A stretch of 64,000 nucleotides of DNA from Lanius collurio (Eukaryota > Chordata > Aves > Passeriformes > Laniidae), in NCBI GenBank assembly GCA_020086605.1, contig JACBWW010000002.1, positions 24,415,679 to 24,479,678 of the forward strand, in the 5' to 3' direction. The notes under the pieces were generated by a model that saw nothing but the letters and a program-made list of their open reading frames with translations, had not been told where the DNA came from and did not search any database. A program made the position numbers and the translations under genes. This document shows positions 51,301 through 64,000 of the stretch, piece after piece; positions within the stretch are counted from its first letter, which is position 1; the number at the start of each line of letters is the position of its first letter.

Positions 51301-54300
51301 AAAGTTCCTAAAAATGAGCTCTCAAGCATTGCCCTCTCTACACAACCTTAGTTTTAGCTGGACAATTTGCTGCTGCTGTTTTATTGTCCCCGTGCTGAAT
51401 GCTCCACATCAGCAGAGCAGGCTGAGTTTCTGAGGACAGCTACAGCAATTCATGAGGGAATGGAGGGGAGGATGTGAGCACACAGTCCAGAACGGGATAT
51501 GACACATCATAAGAAAGACAAATAACTATTCTATTATTTTTTCTTTAGATTTATTAGTTACAGGGATAGAGGTAATATGGGAAAATATTGTGTTAAAATA
51601 GGGTGTTGTCCTCCCTTTCCCCTGGCTATAGTGTGGTCCACAAGAGAAGTTGAACAGGAAGATCCCAAGTAATTTCAGATTGCCTGTGACTTCACCTCTT
51701 TCATATAATGTGTATTAGTAATCTGCCCACAGAAGTCATGAGACAATACAACAGAGCTCAAATTTCTTGATTTGCATCCCTCTGTCACTTGAAAAGAAGC
51801 TTTCCTTCAGTATTCAATAGCAAGACAATTATCCACAATGAACAAAAGAGACTGTTAAAAAAAATGTGCTGCCAATAAATGACATAATCCAGTGAATTTA
51901 AACCACTCCTCTAAAAATTCTGGCATTCTGCAAGATGAAAATAAACCCTAAGTAGAAAGAAAAGCAAAGCTTGCCACCTACTGCCCAATGACATAATAGT
52001 ATGTACTAATATTGTCTATCTCCTTTTAACAGAATCTCTTTTCTTGACACAGAACATACAGAACTGCATCTTCAGTTGTTTTTTCAATGAAACAAAAAAT
52101 ACAAAACCAGCCCATGGAATATCCAAAAGCAGTCACTTCTATAAAACCACTTATAAAATCCTTGACAAGCCTGAAGCATCATTCCTTATAGCATCCAAAC
52201 AAAGAATTTCTTTTAATAACCTCCAGTGGGGTTGGAGGCTTTAATAAAGTCTGTTCCCCAGCTGCATGCTAAGTTTTAAAGACAGGACTTTAAACTTAAA
52301 AGAAAATTATTACAATAGATAAAGCCTATCAGAAAATATTTTTTCCTGTACACATCTGAAGGAGATATTTTCAAAGCTATAGATTACATTAGTAAAAAAA
52401 CAGGGCTGTAGCAAACACCTGGCTTATTGCAGATACTTTATTTGTTCTACAAGCTCCATGTCTCAGCATCAGAAATGATGCTTTGTTATGCTTTCAAGCA
52501 CAGAGAAATTATTTTCAGTAATTACAATGCTTAGTTGAGCCATTACTCCAAATAATATCACATAAAAAAAGTAATTTCTGAATAACAGTAGGTCCTTTGC
52601 TTAGTGTAAAAGTTGTTTAACTCAAAGTCAAGTAGTCATGATTCAATCACCTACAAAACTTTTGGGGACACCTGCAGACTTTTCTGGAGAAACAACACCG
52701 TGCTGCACACTGCAGTGAGCCGACAGTTCACCTCCCAGTCCTCCAGCCCCGCTAAGGCTATGGGATAATCTAGGGAAAATTCGATAAACAGGAAAACTAA
52801 CAGGGATTTACTGCAGAGTCCCTCTAATAGACTGCTGGCTGGTTACAAAGTCTCAAAGTACATTTGAAATATAACATGAGGAGAAGAGCCCACCTTCTCC
52901 ATTTGCCTCGTGCTCTTCACCGGTTACACTCACACAAAAAGAACCATCAGTCTCAACAGATACTGATGAACAGTAAACCCTAAACTTTAGCACAAGATGA
53001 TATGAGTAACAAACCTCCTTAGAAGTGGTTAGATCAGCAACTGATTATATATTGTATAAAACAGTAATTTTGGATTCCTGGGCAAATTTGATCAAAGTAC
53101 AAGGCTTCACGGCATACAACCACTATGGAGCTTGGGTAAAGTGGAAACTGCTTCTCAGTGAAGTATTCAGACTCTAGCACTGAAGAAAATAAGTTAACTG
53201 GAGACAAAACATGTGTCTCTCAGGGTTCCTAAATCAAGAGCAGAATAGGCTATTCGTAACAATGAAATCAGTGAGGCATTTGTAATTAATCTGACAGGCC
53301 CAACCCTGAAGATACATCTGCCTTTGTCTAAGGCCAGTCCACATCACCTTAATGAAGATTCTTAATCCATCTAGTTATCTGCTACACTAGCAAAATGCTA
53401 AGACCAAGTAAATCCCCCGAAAAGGGGTTCTTTGTGTTTTTGCTATCTATTTAATAAAGTTATTAACAATGGAGACTCAACAGCAAATGGAAATTAAGAC
53501 AATACCAAAAGTTATATTGATATGCAAGACATAAAAATCAGCTAATATTATTTTAAATGGCTTTAGAGCAAATATTCAGCAAGATTTCTGATACAATCAC
53601 CAAAGACATCTACAAACATTTTCAAGTTCAAAATACCTGAAACAGAGGGAAATGTCCCTGGTTCAGTGATCATTTGATCATTACAACATTAAACCAAGAC
53701 ACACAGATTTTTCTAAACACATTATATTGCTAAATCATATTTTTATAATTGAAATCAGTAATGAAACCTATTCTCACTTTGCTTTTCTTCCTTTGAAAGT
53801 TAAACGTACTGGATTTGACAGGACTGAAACTGACAGGAAACAGTTTTCCAAATCAAATTACCGAGATCTACTCACAGCTCTAAAGAAGGGAGTGAAAAGT
53901 CACATGAAAACCATTCCCATTTTCTGTAAGGAAAATGGCTGTCTGCCGCATTTTTTTGATTTCAGCCACATCCCATAATCAGTACTGTTGCACAGCAGTT
54001 TGTTTAGAGCAACCTGAATGGGTTACTTTTGTCTGTTTGGCTAAAACGATTCAGTTAAATATTCAATTGTTGTGTAATTGTTTTACAATCAAAACCACTT
54101 GCTAACAGGGAAACCTTTTTAATAGCAATGACCAAATGAATGAATGACCAAACAGCAACATATCAAACCAAACTTTAACAATACAAATGTATCTCTGTGA
54201 AACTGAAAACACACTGTCATGCTTTCCAAGAAAAGCTGTGCTCCTTCAGCCCCAGCAAGCCCCTGGAAAGAAGTTCTTCCGATAGCTTCCCAACATCTCC

Positions 54301-55854
54301 TGAAATAACTGTTTGATGATAAATAGTAAAAGTTCCAATAGTTACAGAGAAAAAAAGCAGAACAAACCAAAAAAACAAACCACAGCCTGAAAAAGCCACT
54401 TTGGAAGAGAACATAGCATATTACAAAACCATAACAAACGTTAAAGCCTCATTAAAGCCCTCCCTGCGCATTCAAACACTGTGAACTCTGAATGGTCAGG
54501 CATGTGTTTTTAAGTTAAAAAAACAAAAATTAAAAAATGCTAGGGCTTGGAATGGTGGCTTACTGTCTGATTTTCAACTAAGCTGACAGCACCAGTACAG
54601 TTTAGAGGCATTTTCTTTCCTGAAAAGCAGTGCCTTGAAAGCAAGACAATTATTTCCACACATGTGGAATATGACTAAATCACTGTCTCTTTTTGCTGTA
54701 CTGACATACAGAAGCATAAGCATATTCCAGTAGCACTCAAAAACCCCCCAGACTTAATGACAAGTTAATTAAAAAGTTAACTTTACCTCATGGAGTGTAT
54801 TCAAGTTCCTGGGATTGTGGGAGGGAAGTGTATGTTGACATTCTCAAGAGGAATGTGCCTTACAGGATAATATGGATAACTGGTCTGCATAAACGCTTTA
54901 CAAGTCTATTAGGAAGAACATTAATAACCTGATGGCTAATAGGGTGCACTGTTTCCTTGCAGCAAGTCTCTCATTGAAAGCACTGTGCAAAAGGCATCTC
55001 AGAATCTACCCCAAATAGCTCACAATGGGAAAGTTACTTTCCTGATTCTTCCTGAAGCCACCTTCCACTAGCAAACCTAAAACAAGTGCATCCTGAGCTC
55101 ATGACAAGTTACAAATCTATATTGAAAGGACGCAATCATAAGTGTAACTTGCAGACAGAATGCCAGTTTTTCATCTCCCTGACACAAAGCAGTGAGCTCA
55201 AGAACTGCTGGAAAAATCTCACCTCTGACCACTGCAGCTAAATTTTTAAGTCTGAACAGTTAACACCCCAATGTTGTGAAGCACATGGTGCTAATAAAAG
55301 CTGAAACATCTATGTCACTGGGCTCTAGGAGGGTAGAACGAGTAGTCCATGATTTACAGACCACAGCTCTGAAGCACCACATAACAACACATAGTTGTAT
55401 CTTAATAGCATAGTCATGGCTGGCTCAACACCCTCAAGTACACACTTAGGTGTATCAGCTCTGAGCACAAATACTTGCATGTGCTAAGACAGGAAAAATC
55501 AGATTTAAAAATACCAATATGGAATATTTAGCCTAGAATCAAAACCAACATTTTCCAAGATATTATCACTGGAACTACCCTTCAGTTGCTTCCAGCTCCT
55601 CTGTGTAGACCAAGAGAACACATGATCTCCTCTCCTGAAGAAAGAACGTAGTGTATCACACAAGCTCCTGACTTCAAAGGGAAAGAGCATCACCAGAAAC
55701 TAACAACAACAGAAAAACAACTGAACTAAAACTTTCAGAACCAGGAAGTCAAACGCTTTCTAGTTTTTAGATTGAATTCAAGTTTTTTTGTTTTGTTTAC
55801 TTGGATTTTGTTTGACTTTTATCATGAGATGACTAGCTCAGTGCACGAAGGAGC

Positions 55855-56880
55855 ACGATCAATCTTTTTAACCTGGATTTTAGTGAGGTGTTTGACAGTT
55901 GTCTCTTTATGTTAATACTGATGAAATATGGATCACTACAAGTGGTACAAAAAACTGTCTGAATAGGTGGGATTCAGTGATACAAAATTCAACTCATGGG
56001 AGATTAGGCAACTATTTTTTTTCCTTAGAGATCAATACTGGATCAATATTGTTCAGTGACTTGCTGGATGACCTGGAAAAGGGGTAAAATACAGTCTTAG
56101 CAATTATACACACTTCCAATATGGAGGAGTGGTTGTTACACTGAAGCCTGAGGAATTTCGACAGGCCAGAGAAATGGGCATGCAAAGTTCAAAGGCGAAC
56201 ACAGAGTGATACAGCAACTCTGTGCAAGAGTGTAGATTTGGCACCACAACAGCTGGAAAGCAGCCCTACAAAATGTGGGGGTCCTAGTGGATGAGGTGAA
56301 CACACGTCAGCAGCATATCTGCATGTAAGGAATATCAGTCATATACCGGGCTGTGTTAGCAGCAGCATAGCCATACAGGTCAAGGGAATGACTATTCCCT
56401 CCATCAGGCACCTGTGAGACTGCATCTCAAACATGGTGACAAGTTTTGGACTCCCCAAATCAAGAAAGACACCAGCACAGTGGAGCAAGGCCAGCAAAGG
56501 GCCACCAAGACTGTCAGGGACTGGAATACACAGCATATGAGAATGACTTCTCAGCTCTAAAAAAAACACCAGCTCAAGGGGATGATATTGCTATCTACAG
56601 CTGCATCTTGAGAACCTGTGGAGGAGACTGAGCCAGGCTTCTTAGACACATACAGCAAAAAGACACAGGGTAACAATAAATGTGCAACAATGGAAACTTC
56701 AATACTCTTTTTTTCCTGAGAGTGATCAAACACTGCAACAGAAGTGCACAAATACCAGAGATCTCCAACCCTGCAATCTTGAAAGTATTCAAAGCTCAAC
56801 TGCACAAAGCCCCGAGCAGCTGCTTATAAATGATCCTGCTATAAGTGAGGGGTTGGACCAGACTGCTTTGTACCTTCACG
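55855..56880 (+). mobile_element. CR1 LINE, about 1 kb of degraded ORF2 and 3' end
   Basis: This old CR1 copy is antisense to LTBP1. Near 55870 it encodes a NLDFSEVFDS-like version of the reverse transcriptase YLDFSKAFDT motif. Near 56040 it has a GSIL...LFSDLLDDLEKG string like the GSVLGP...NDL block. It ends with CAAAGCCCCGAGCAGCTGC and GGGGTTGGACCAGACTGC, a CR1 3' signature. Many frameshifts and stops interrupt it. A run of 23 A follows at 56886-56908. CR1 elements normally end in a short repeat rather than poly(A), so the run may be an independent expansion. Confidence 0.8.
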
Positions 56881-56885
56881 CTTCC

Positions 56886-56908
56886 AAAAAAAAAAAAAAA
56901 AAAAAAAA
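56886..56908 (+). repeat. Poly(A) run of 23
   Basis: A homopolymer directly after the 3' end of the CR1 copy. Its length in the assembly may not be reliable. Confidence 0.95.
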
Positions 56909-57880
56909 GAGAAAGTCAAAATCTTTTTGGACAAAATTTTTCAATATTATCAAGAGTTTTCATAAAGCATTTTCAATCAGACCTCACAATTAAGTTCAAT
57001 TGCAGGGCTCTTGTAAGTTGAGAGTTTCACTTGCTCTGGACATCTTTAGTACAAAACTATCATAATGGTGGTAAAAAATACATCTTCTAGAAATATTTAC
57101 TTTTGCACTACCTACTAACCTTCAAAAAGCCTGTCTACAACCTTTTTTAGACCATCACCTGATACATCATCATATTAATCAATCTTAGAACCAGAAGTTC
57201 TAAAAAAATAAATTACATGCAGTCAAAGATACAGAAGAACTAGTATGCAAGACAGGAAATAGCCAAAAGACCAGTCTCTTTACTTTACAGTAATCCTCAG
57301 CCCACAGGAGTTTGTACAATAGAAACTCAATAATCTCTACAGATTTTAAATATATATGTAAACATTTAACTTACAATTATATATTATACAAAGAATGTAT
57401 TCTATTTTCAGTTGTGACTGTCCAATATTGTCAGTTTCAGTAGAGTCACAACAGCATGGCCCAGTTCTTTCCTTGGGAACATTTTTTTTCAACCTAATTC
57501 ACACTGATATGCTACCAACTAGTTAAAATTGGGAAAAAGTAGTAGTTTTTCCAGTTTAAACTATATCTTTGAACAGAAGTTAAAAACAGCTTTAAGACAC
57601 CAGCTGATAGGTTTACTAAAATTAGCAGGCAATACATCTGCCTGTAATAGCATGGGACTAGACCCAGTGACCCAGGAACACAGGTTTGGAGGGGACCTCT
57701 CAGCAAAGATTTCTGGGCACATAAGACACACCAATAAGTCCAAATCTGTCACCTGAAGTCTGTGCATTCACCACTCCTTTGATGAGCTTTGCTTTGCCCA
57801 GCATTAAAGCAGACTTCCACATTTCATCACCAGCTGCCTCCACAAGAGGCTGAAGAAGCAATGCTGTGACACTTCAGTGC

Positions 57881-57903
57881 ATTATTATTATTATTATTAT
57901 TAT
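57881..57903 (+). repeat. (ATT)n microsatellite
   Basis: There are 23 bp of uninterrupted ATT repeat, between seven and eight units. It is short and likely length-polymorphic. Confidence 0.95.
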
Positions 57904-60699
57904 ATGCTCCAGCTGGTTGATGCCATACTCCTTCTGGTGACCATTTCCAAAACTGTACTAGAAAGGTCCCTTTAAAAAAAAAATATATTCTACTCACACA
58001 GATGGTAAATGCACAAAATCAAGCTGTTGGAGCTATCCTGTTGCCAACAAGTAAGAACACGAGATGTGAAAGGAACACCCAGAGTTACTGGAGAGCTATC
58101 ACAGGAATTCAGGCCCACAAAGCATGCCTGTTACTGAGATCAGAATTCCCTACAGGTTCCAATAAGAAGCAGATTTTTGTTTCTGAAACACCACTTGTTT
58201 TCAATTACAGCCATCTATACCTTCTGCTAACATTTTTCTGAGATGAGACCTTGTACCTGACGGTATATCCATCTTCAGAGCAGAGCTATGACAGACTTGC
58301 TGAACTCAGGATATTCCAGGAAATTAATCTCTCTTCAGATTTCCTACTGTTCAACACCTTATTCTTCAAAAAAAAGATACCTGGAAAGAAATTAATTAAT
58401 TCTCTGCTGTCCTAAATACCATTTCTACCATGATCCTAAAAAAACATGCATCAACACATCTTGATGACTGAAGTTGGAAAAGTTGCATTCCGACACAAAA
58501 TAGAAAAAAATTGATAGAAGATGGCAAAACAGAAGCTCTGTATAGGCAAGCTCCCTCTAGGAGCTAATTTAGGTGTTCCAGGTCGGGTTCTACCCCCGCT
58601 CTCAGCAGTTCAGTCCTTGACTGCACAGCAGCAGCGTCCAGATTGGCACACCAACCACACTGACAACGGATGACTCCACTTGCTAGGAGTGGGAAAAGAA
58701 AAAGCCATTCCAAGAGCATCTGGGCAGCCTCACACAACATACAAGATATTCAAAGAGGAATTGAAACGGGAACTAGCCTGTCTACTCCTTGCCAATGTTA
58801 GAGATGTGACCTCAGAAGGATCTTTCAGCCCCATAAATTGTCCTAATACTCAAACACGGGAACTATCAGTGGCACTCATTTCAACAGCTGCATCTAAACA
58901 TCCACCTTCTGCTGCACTTGATACAATTGCTTTGGTTTGTGAAACACTCCACATCCTCTCAATCTCCTACACCTGGCTCCTGCCAAGGTTGTAGGCTGGC
59001 ATTCTCATGAATCCAAAGACTCAGTTTTCCATTTTCCCATGCCAATATTAAGCCGACTGAAATAGATTTACTTAATGTGATCTCAAAGAATAACAGTTCT
59101 ATCTACCTGAAAAAGTCTCTCTACAGAGTTAGGAGAAAATCCTTAGGCTGAGAAGGATCACAGGAACACCAAAGCCCACTGCATATGGAAGCATGCAGAG
59201 ACACTTTGGATAGCAGATAACAGATGACTGGCCTCGTCAGTCTGAAGTTGCTTCCTCTACATCTGTGATGCAAGCCGGTAAAGAGATTTTCATGACACAT
59301 GAAATGCTGTAGGTATCCTCTAGAAATATTCTGAGCATCATAGCCCAACAACTATCATAGTAAGAAGGAAGAGGGAAAAAGCCTGATGATTTTACTGGAA
59401 ATTTCCCCTTCATATCAGTCACTCCAATAACCCTTGCTTTGCTGACAGGAATGAAACCAGACTCAGAGTACTATGAAATACTAAAATTGGGTAGCAATTT
59501 CTCTGTCTTTCAAGACTGTGAATGTATTTGCACCTAAAGTCCTCACTGCCCTACCTTCTATCTTTCTCAAAGAATATACTGGCTTAGGGTTTAGAACCCC
59601 AAGAGAGCTCATGTAAATTTCTCTTCTTAGTACACAAGACATGTAGGAACCCTAGTTTAGATTGTGGATCCACAGTTAGATGAACGAAGACAACAGTAGA
59701 AAGAATTAGAAGGGTTTAGGAGGGGAAAAAAACTGGTAACAAATAGCAACATTGGCAATACCCATGATCTCCATTCTCAGACGCAGCTTTGGAAAGGAAG
59801 TGGCACGATGAACTTTGTTGCTGGAGTATGACTACTCAGGTGCAGAAATCTATAATCACACACCACCCTTCCAACATTCATTTTTACAGATTCCAACACA
59901 GGAAAATACAACTTGTTTCCTAGCCCTGATTATCTTGTTCTGGAGACTAGAAGCAAGACAGACTACACTCTCCTTATAGCTCTTCAAAAGCAATACCTGT
60001 TACAGGACAGAAACACTTTTTGTCACTGACTTCACCTGAAAGTAGAAGGACAGCAGTAGCTGCAAACACCTAAAATTGTTCACATTCGACTTGATTGCCA
60101 ACCCTGCTGTGCACCTCCCTCCTCCCATATCAAATGGGGTCTTGAAACAAATTTAAGGTCAGACCTATCAATAAAAACAAGAGTACAATTAGAGAAATTG
60201 CAGACTCACATTAAGTACTTAAAGCTCAGAGAAAAAATATCAAAGACTAGCTAAGTCACCGGCTACTAAAGAGCCAGAGAAAAAATTCTCCAGCAAGATG
60301 GGTGTTTCCTTGCTGCTTATGTCAGATACAATTCTGAACCTCAAAAACATACAAGCAGAATTAGCAGAGCCATGCACACTTACATTAAAAGAGAAAACAT
60401 AATGCAGATACAAGAAACCAGAACAGAACACAAGCACCAAATCCTACTCTCCTCAGTTACTCAAGGTGTCAGAATTCCATGTCTGTTGCAGGTTTGAAAT
60501 GGGTGCTGGGAAAGAATATCAAGCCCTACCTTGGAACACTGACAACAGCCCCTGAAGACCCAAGAAAAAACATAGATAACCCTGACACTGAATCAGCCAA
60601 AGACAAGACTAGTGCTGCCTGGAGGCGACATCGATGCAAAGTGATGAGCCACGTGAATATCTAGTTTGCACTCCCTCTAGACTGTTTCAGTTTAAAATC

Positions 60700-61338
60700 C
60701 CCCTGAATCCCTCTGACCTTCCCTCATGGGCTCCCCACCCAAATAATCCCTTACCCTTCCTATACCCCATATCTACCTTTCTTTTTTGAAAAGGGGGGAT
60801 GGAGAAGGGAAATTGATAAAGGGAGAATGAATATTTCCAGTTTCAGGTATTCTCAAGTGATTCAACCTTTCCATAATCTTACCATGATCCTTAACAACTC
60901 TGAGATCTTTACGAAGATATCAGCCCCAGCTCCCCCAGGGACCCAGCACCTGTCACCCTGTCATCTCCTAGATGCCCCTAACCCGAGAAAGTAACCAGAG
61001 ATGCTGCTGTGGCTATGGATGCTGTGACTGATGAGAGCATGGAAATAGCAGCCTCAGTAGCCCAGAAAGGTCCACTGCACCCATACTGTTGAAGAAACTC
61101 AGGACTTGTTGGGACATTGGGAACACAGGAGACGGGTTGCCTCCCTCCAGAGGCTTTGCAGGTGTTTGTGGTTGTTCTGCCATCCACTCATTGTTTGAAA
61201 TACTGCCACAACCCTGGACCCTCACTGTTAAAGTCAAAATACCCTTTCCTCACTCATAGAAAGGGGAAGAAATGTTCCCACTTTAGTTAGCTCCAAGAAA
61301 TTGGAGGAGGCCTTCTTTTCAAGTAAATTAGGGGGAGA
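60700..61338 (+). mobile_element. Endogenous retrovirus, 3' internal remnant ending in a polypurine tract
   Basis: The sequence leading up to the LTR at 61339 ends AAATTAGGGGGAGA, which fits a retroviral polypurine tract primed just before a 3' LTR. The upstream stretch differs in composition from the surrounding intron and has frames broken by stops. I could not assign it to a specific retroviral gene with confidence. It may begin earlier (a 61-codon frame lies at 60479-60664). No matching 5' LTR was seen upstream, so the provirus looks truncated. The left boundary is a guess. Confidence 0.45.
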
Positions 61339-61800
61339 TGTTGTGGTGACTAAGTCCACTTTACACCCCCACATTACCCTAAAAGTCATCTCTCCCTACA
61401 ACACTGTGCTAGAAAGTTCTCCCTTTGTCCAGATTCTGCTGGTCACTGGCCCTCTCCCCCCTCCCATCCCTTTTCCCACTGGCCCCTGTTATGCCACTCA
61501 ACCTTGCCTCTGTCCCCCAGCCCATTGGTTTTGGATGCTCTGCCCGCCTTTGGGAGCTCGGGATAAATCAGGTGTGGGTGTTCAGTTCTGGGTTCTTCGT
61601 GCCTTTGTGCCCCTGCGGTGTGTTGGTTGCATTGAACACCTCGGAGCTGCAGCAGAGCCCCTGTGGCCCGTCTGTCCCCGGTTCGTGCACAGACCGGGTG
61701 TGTGAGTGGCTGCGGCGGCGAGGCCGAGATGGTGTGCCCGTGTGGGGCTGGCACAGCCGCCCGAGCGTGGCCACCAGGGACCCTGTAGGGACAGCCACGG
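61339..61800 (+). mobile_element. 3' LTR of an endogenous retrovirus, GC-rich
   Basis: The block starts TGTTGTGGTGAC immediately after a purine tract. It contains a GGGATAAATCAGG box near 61560 that could be a TATA element, followed by GTTCAGTTCTGGGTTCTTC and a strongly GC-rich half with GTTCGTGCACAGACCGGGTG. This promoter-then-GC-rich arrangement fits a retroviral LTR with U3, R and U5. GC content drops back to intron level by about 61830, and I could not place the terminal CA exactly. Long open frames on both strands here (up to 162 codons) are due to GC richness, not genes. It is clearly a different family from the LTR at 1242. Confidence 0.55.
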
Positions 61801-62146
61801 CATCCATCCACCGAAGGCCGCATTCAATACATGTCAGACTCTGTTCTAGGCTAAACTCAAAAGGTAACCAGTGCAAATTAAGAATAATTCCTCTAAAATT
61901 AGTACAGCAGTAATACGCTAAGGAAAACAGAAGCTGACTGATATTATGGGATATTCTGTTCAGGTAAGGAAATCTGGCTTATAAGTAATAGAAGTCTAAA
62001 CATCCACCAAAATCTTACAGGTAAAAAAAGAAGCTATTTTAAAAAAATGTGAGTCTCCAAATACGATTTTTTAAAAACATTTGCAAGGAACAACTTTTTA
62101 TAAATCTAACATACTGGACTTCTTTGAAAATAAAGAAAACACTTAC

Positions 62147-62435
62147 TGTGGTTGCATTTGCTGAGTTAACCCAACAGGAGGCTTCTGCTTGATTGTGAAT
62201 GCCATCTGAGTCATAGGGCCAACCTTTGGTGGGACCTGCACCTTCTGAGAGAAGGACTGCTGGGCAGCCTGCTGGGGTATGGGCCATGGGGGAACAACGG
62301 CGCTCCGGCCTCCAGTGGAAGATGTGTCTTGCACGACTGTATCCTCACAGGAATTACCTTTTGTTCCTGGTTTACACACACAAAGCTGAGGTCGCAGGCA
62401 CATCCCTCCATTTTGGCACGGTGGTGCACAGTTTG
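62147..62435 (-). CDS. LTBP1: LTBP1 coding exon A: first EGF-like domain and Pro/Gln-rich linker
   Basis: This is an internal coding exon of latent TGF-beta binding protein 1, a secreted matrix glycoprotein that binds the TGF-beta propeptide and anchors the latent complex in extracellular matrix. On the minus strand a pyrimidine-rich TTTTCTTAG acceptor precedes CAAACTGTGC, and the exon ends at CAACCACA before GTAAGT. It enters in phase 1 and leaves in phase 2. It encodes 95 complete residues. The first 29 form an EGF-like module with six cysteines, including CAPPCQNGGMC and CVCKPGTKG. There is no Asp/Asn calcium-binding signature before the first cysteine, so this is a non-calcium EGF. The rest is a linker rich in Pro, Gln and Ser (PPWPIPQQAAQQ). 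The EGF part matches my memory of vertebrate LTBP1 closely, while the linker is more divergent. The exon belongs to the long isoform only. Exon numbering cannot be fixed from this window. Confidence 0.96.
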
Positions 62436-64000
62436 CTAAGAAAAGACATTTTAAAAAGTACCTTTGAAACAAAGCATAAAGGAAAATGCAAACCCTCCCC
62501 ACAATAAAAAAAAGTATTAATTGTTAATGTTAATTGGAGTGGGAGAGAGTAATATTGCTAAGCTCCACAAAAGATAATATACAAATTGGTATAGCTTTTA
62601 TTGATTTCTTGCACAACAGACATGCACAACATTTGAACAACTTCAAAAAGTAAAATACTGGATCTAAACAATAGGAAATGCACTAGTTAAATCCAGAAAT
62701 ATAGCATTATTTCAAATCTTCCTCCTTTCTTCTCAGTATCCCTCCTCCTCATACTTTAACCACCCAAACTGCATCTGATGAAACAGTATTACACAGATTA
62801 CAGAATTTTACAGATCCAGACTGGGATTCATTTTACTATTTTAAAATCAGATGCTGCATAGGTACCTAGAATGAATCCCTACTGCCACATTATAGATCAC
62901 CAAAATGACACAGAGAAGCATGGAGCAATTCAACCCTTCCCCCTCTAAAACCCAAATGACACTCCCTGCAGTAGCCCCACTGAAACAACACAAGAGATGT
63001 GAACTGCTGCTACAAAGACATTGCTACACCCAGGAAGAAACAGACAGGTGCTTGTGATTATCCCAGACCAGCTTCTATACATTCTTTGTACCATCAGTAA
63101 AAAGGGATCAGATTCTTCAAAATACAATTTGCCTTCAGAGAGGATTAATTACATTGCTTTGTGTTGCTCTATCTAGCAACTACAGAGGGAGTGTGAATAA
63201 CCAGCCTAGCCTCAACACCCAGCTTGTAGACCTAGTTATTGCAGGATAGTTCCAGTCTGAATGAACAAGAAACTTGGAGAAGCAGCATATGCCACCAAAA
63301 AAATATGGGGGGGGGGGGGGGAAGCAAAAGCATTTGCTGATCATATATATACATAATACTGCAAAGGCATGTCTGACTTGAGAATTTGTTTTGGATGTTT
63401 AAATTTATATCACAAAGATGGCAAAACAAATTAATTCTCTAATCCAAAGGACAGAATTTAACATTAAAATAGGATTCTAAGATAGCCAACAAAATAATTT
63501 CTTCATTAACCACATTAAAGATGGCATACAACGAAGCATGTATATAAAAAAATCCACAGCTGAGCTACTTTGCTCCTACAAACTAAACATATTTTTAATA
63601 TTGTTAAAGATTGTTTAAAATGGACAAAATTATATACCAGGTGATAATATTTTTACTAGAATAGGTAAGATCATATTTTAAACTATAACATGGGATTCTG
63701 CACCATATTCAGATACATCCAACTGTACAATTATATTATTTTTAAAAAAGTCAGCCCACAGCCCTTGTCCAAATAAATTAGAGTACTTGACAATTCAATC
63801 AAGTTCTAATACATACTTCTATACATGAAAATAAATTAAATGCCCAAGAATATATATTAATTAACTCAACAGGATGAGACTGTGTTAGTTTGGAGGACTA
63901 GTTCGTCAGCTGGCAGATGTATCATATACACCAACTGCACACGACACCAGAATTGCCCTACTACTTAACTGAGTTTTCCATGGGGTTTTCCTCACATATA
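62436..64000 (-). other. LTBP1: LTBP1 intron upstream of exon A (partial)
   Basis: This is non-coding sequence upstream of exon A in the direction of transcription. It holds no exon or repeat family I can identify. It includes a run of 15 G at 63307-63321 and otherwise AT-rich unique sequence. The preceding exon lies outside the window. The split codon (one base before CA) is compatible with a proline codon, as expected at this point in LTBP1. Confidence 0.8.
63307..63321 (+). repeat. Poly(G) run of 15
   Basis: Fifteen consecutive G in AT-rich surroundings. Such a run can fold with itself and is prone to sequencing length error. No function is evident. Confidence 0.95.

Larger units (their letters stand above)
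28944..62146 (-). other. LTBP1: LTBP1 intron between exons A and B (33,203 nt)
   Basis: The GT donor is at 62146-62145 and the AG acceptor at 28945-28944 on the minus strand. The contents listed separately are the retroviral 3' end near 60700-61800, CR1 copies at 55855, 47310 and 31105, an assembly gap at 48342, an ATT microsatellite, and a short palindrome at 42855. The remainder, including about 33041-47309, 49000-55850 and 57000-60470, shows only scattered stop-rich frames. I see no exon, RNA gene or recognisable repeat there. Old, highly diverged repeats could be present without being visible by eye. Confidence 0.8.

Noticed and set aside
58680..58994. 104-codon frame on the plus strand
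   Set aside because: No recognised domain or repeat and no supporting context. I could not distinguish it from chance.
61425..61913. 162-codon open frame on the plus strand, with overlapping frames of up to 126 codons on the minus strand
   Set aside because: They lie in the GC-rich LTR, where stop codons are rare. Several frames are open at once on both strands and none resembles a known protein.

Overview
The window is vertebrate intronic DNA, almost certainly from a bird. CR1 LINE fragments occur in both orientations, there is an avian-type solo LTR, and coding sequence is very sparse in an AT-rich background. The only gene I can support is LTBP1 (latent TGF-beta binding protein 1), on the minus strand. 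Three coding exons lie in transcriptional order with matching splice phases. Exon A is at 62147-62435 (first EGF-like domain plus a proline/glutamine-rich linker). Exon B is at 28768-28943 (linker, HHGQTQEYV region). Exon C is at 11195-11362 (NHTGRIKVVFTPSICKVTC region). They are separated by introns of 33,203 and 17,405 nt. The gene's earlier exons lie beyond position 64000 and its later exons before position 1.

The most informative locus is 11195 to about 11700. Exon C is an internal exon of the long isoform (LTBP1L). The same DNA extended upstream to an ATG at 11417 is the first coding exon of the short isoform (LTBP1S), which starts MDTRAICLFFFFSLPPLTV. The hydrophobic core of that signal peptide is encoded by the polypyrimidine tract and acceptor that LTBP1L uses to splice the exon. 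The presumed LTBP1S leader also holds two upstream ATGs, one opening a 49-codon frame that overlaps the LTBP1S start, and a TATA-like AT-rich box at 11682-11690.

The rest is intron carrying transposable elements. In order these are: a solo LTR (1242-1765) with a 4-bp flanking duplication; an A-tailed unidentified retrocopy-like segment (about 1770-2106); a 297-bp hAT-like DNA transposon (2936-3232) with an imperfect 8-bp target duplication; CR1 pieces at about 7197-7567 (+), 14262-14893 (-), 31105-33040 (-, with reverse transcriptase and endonuclease remnants), 47310-47542 (+) and 55855-56880 (+); and the 3' end of an endogenous retrovirus, with a polypurine tract and GC-rich LTR (about 60700-61800, +). 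At 48292-48398 a 7-N assembly gap sits between two identical 50-bp sequences, which looks like an assembly artefact.

I found no operons, RNA genes, CRISPR arrays or novel multi-gene system, and none is expected in this context. Most open reading frames of 60-160 codons here look like chance frames in intron or repeat sequence.
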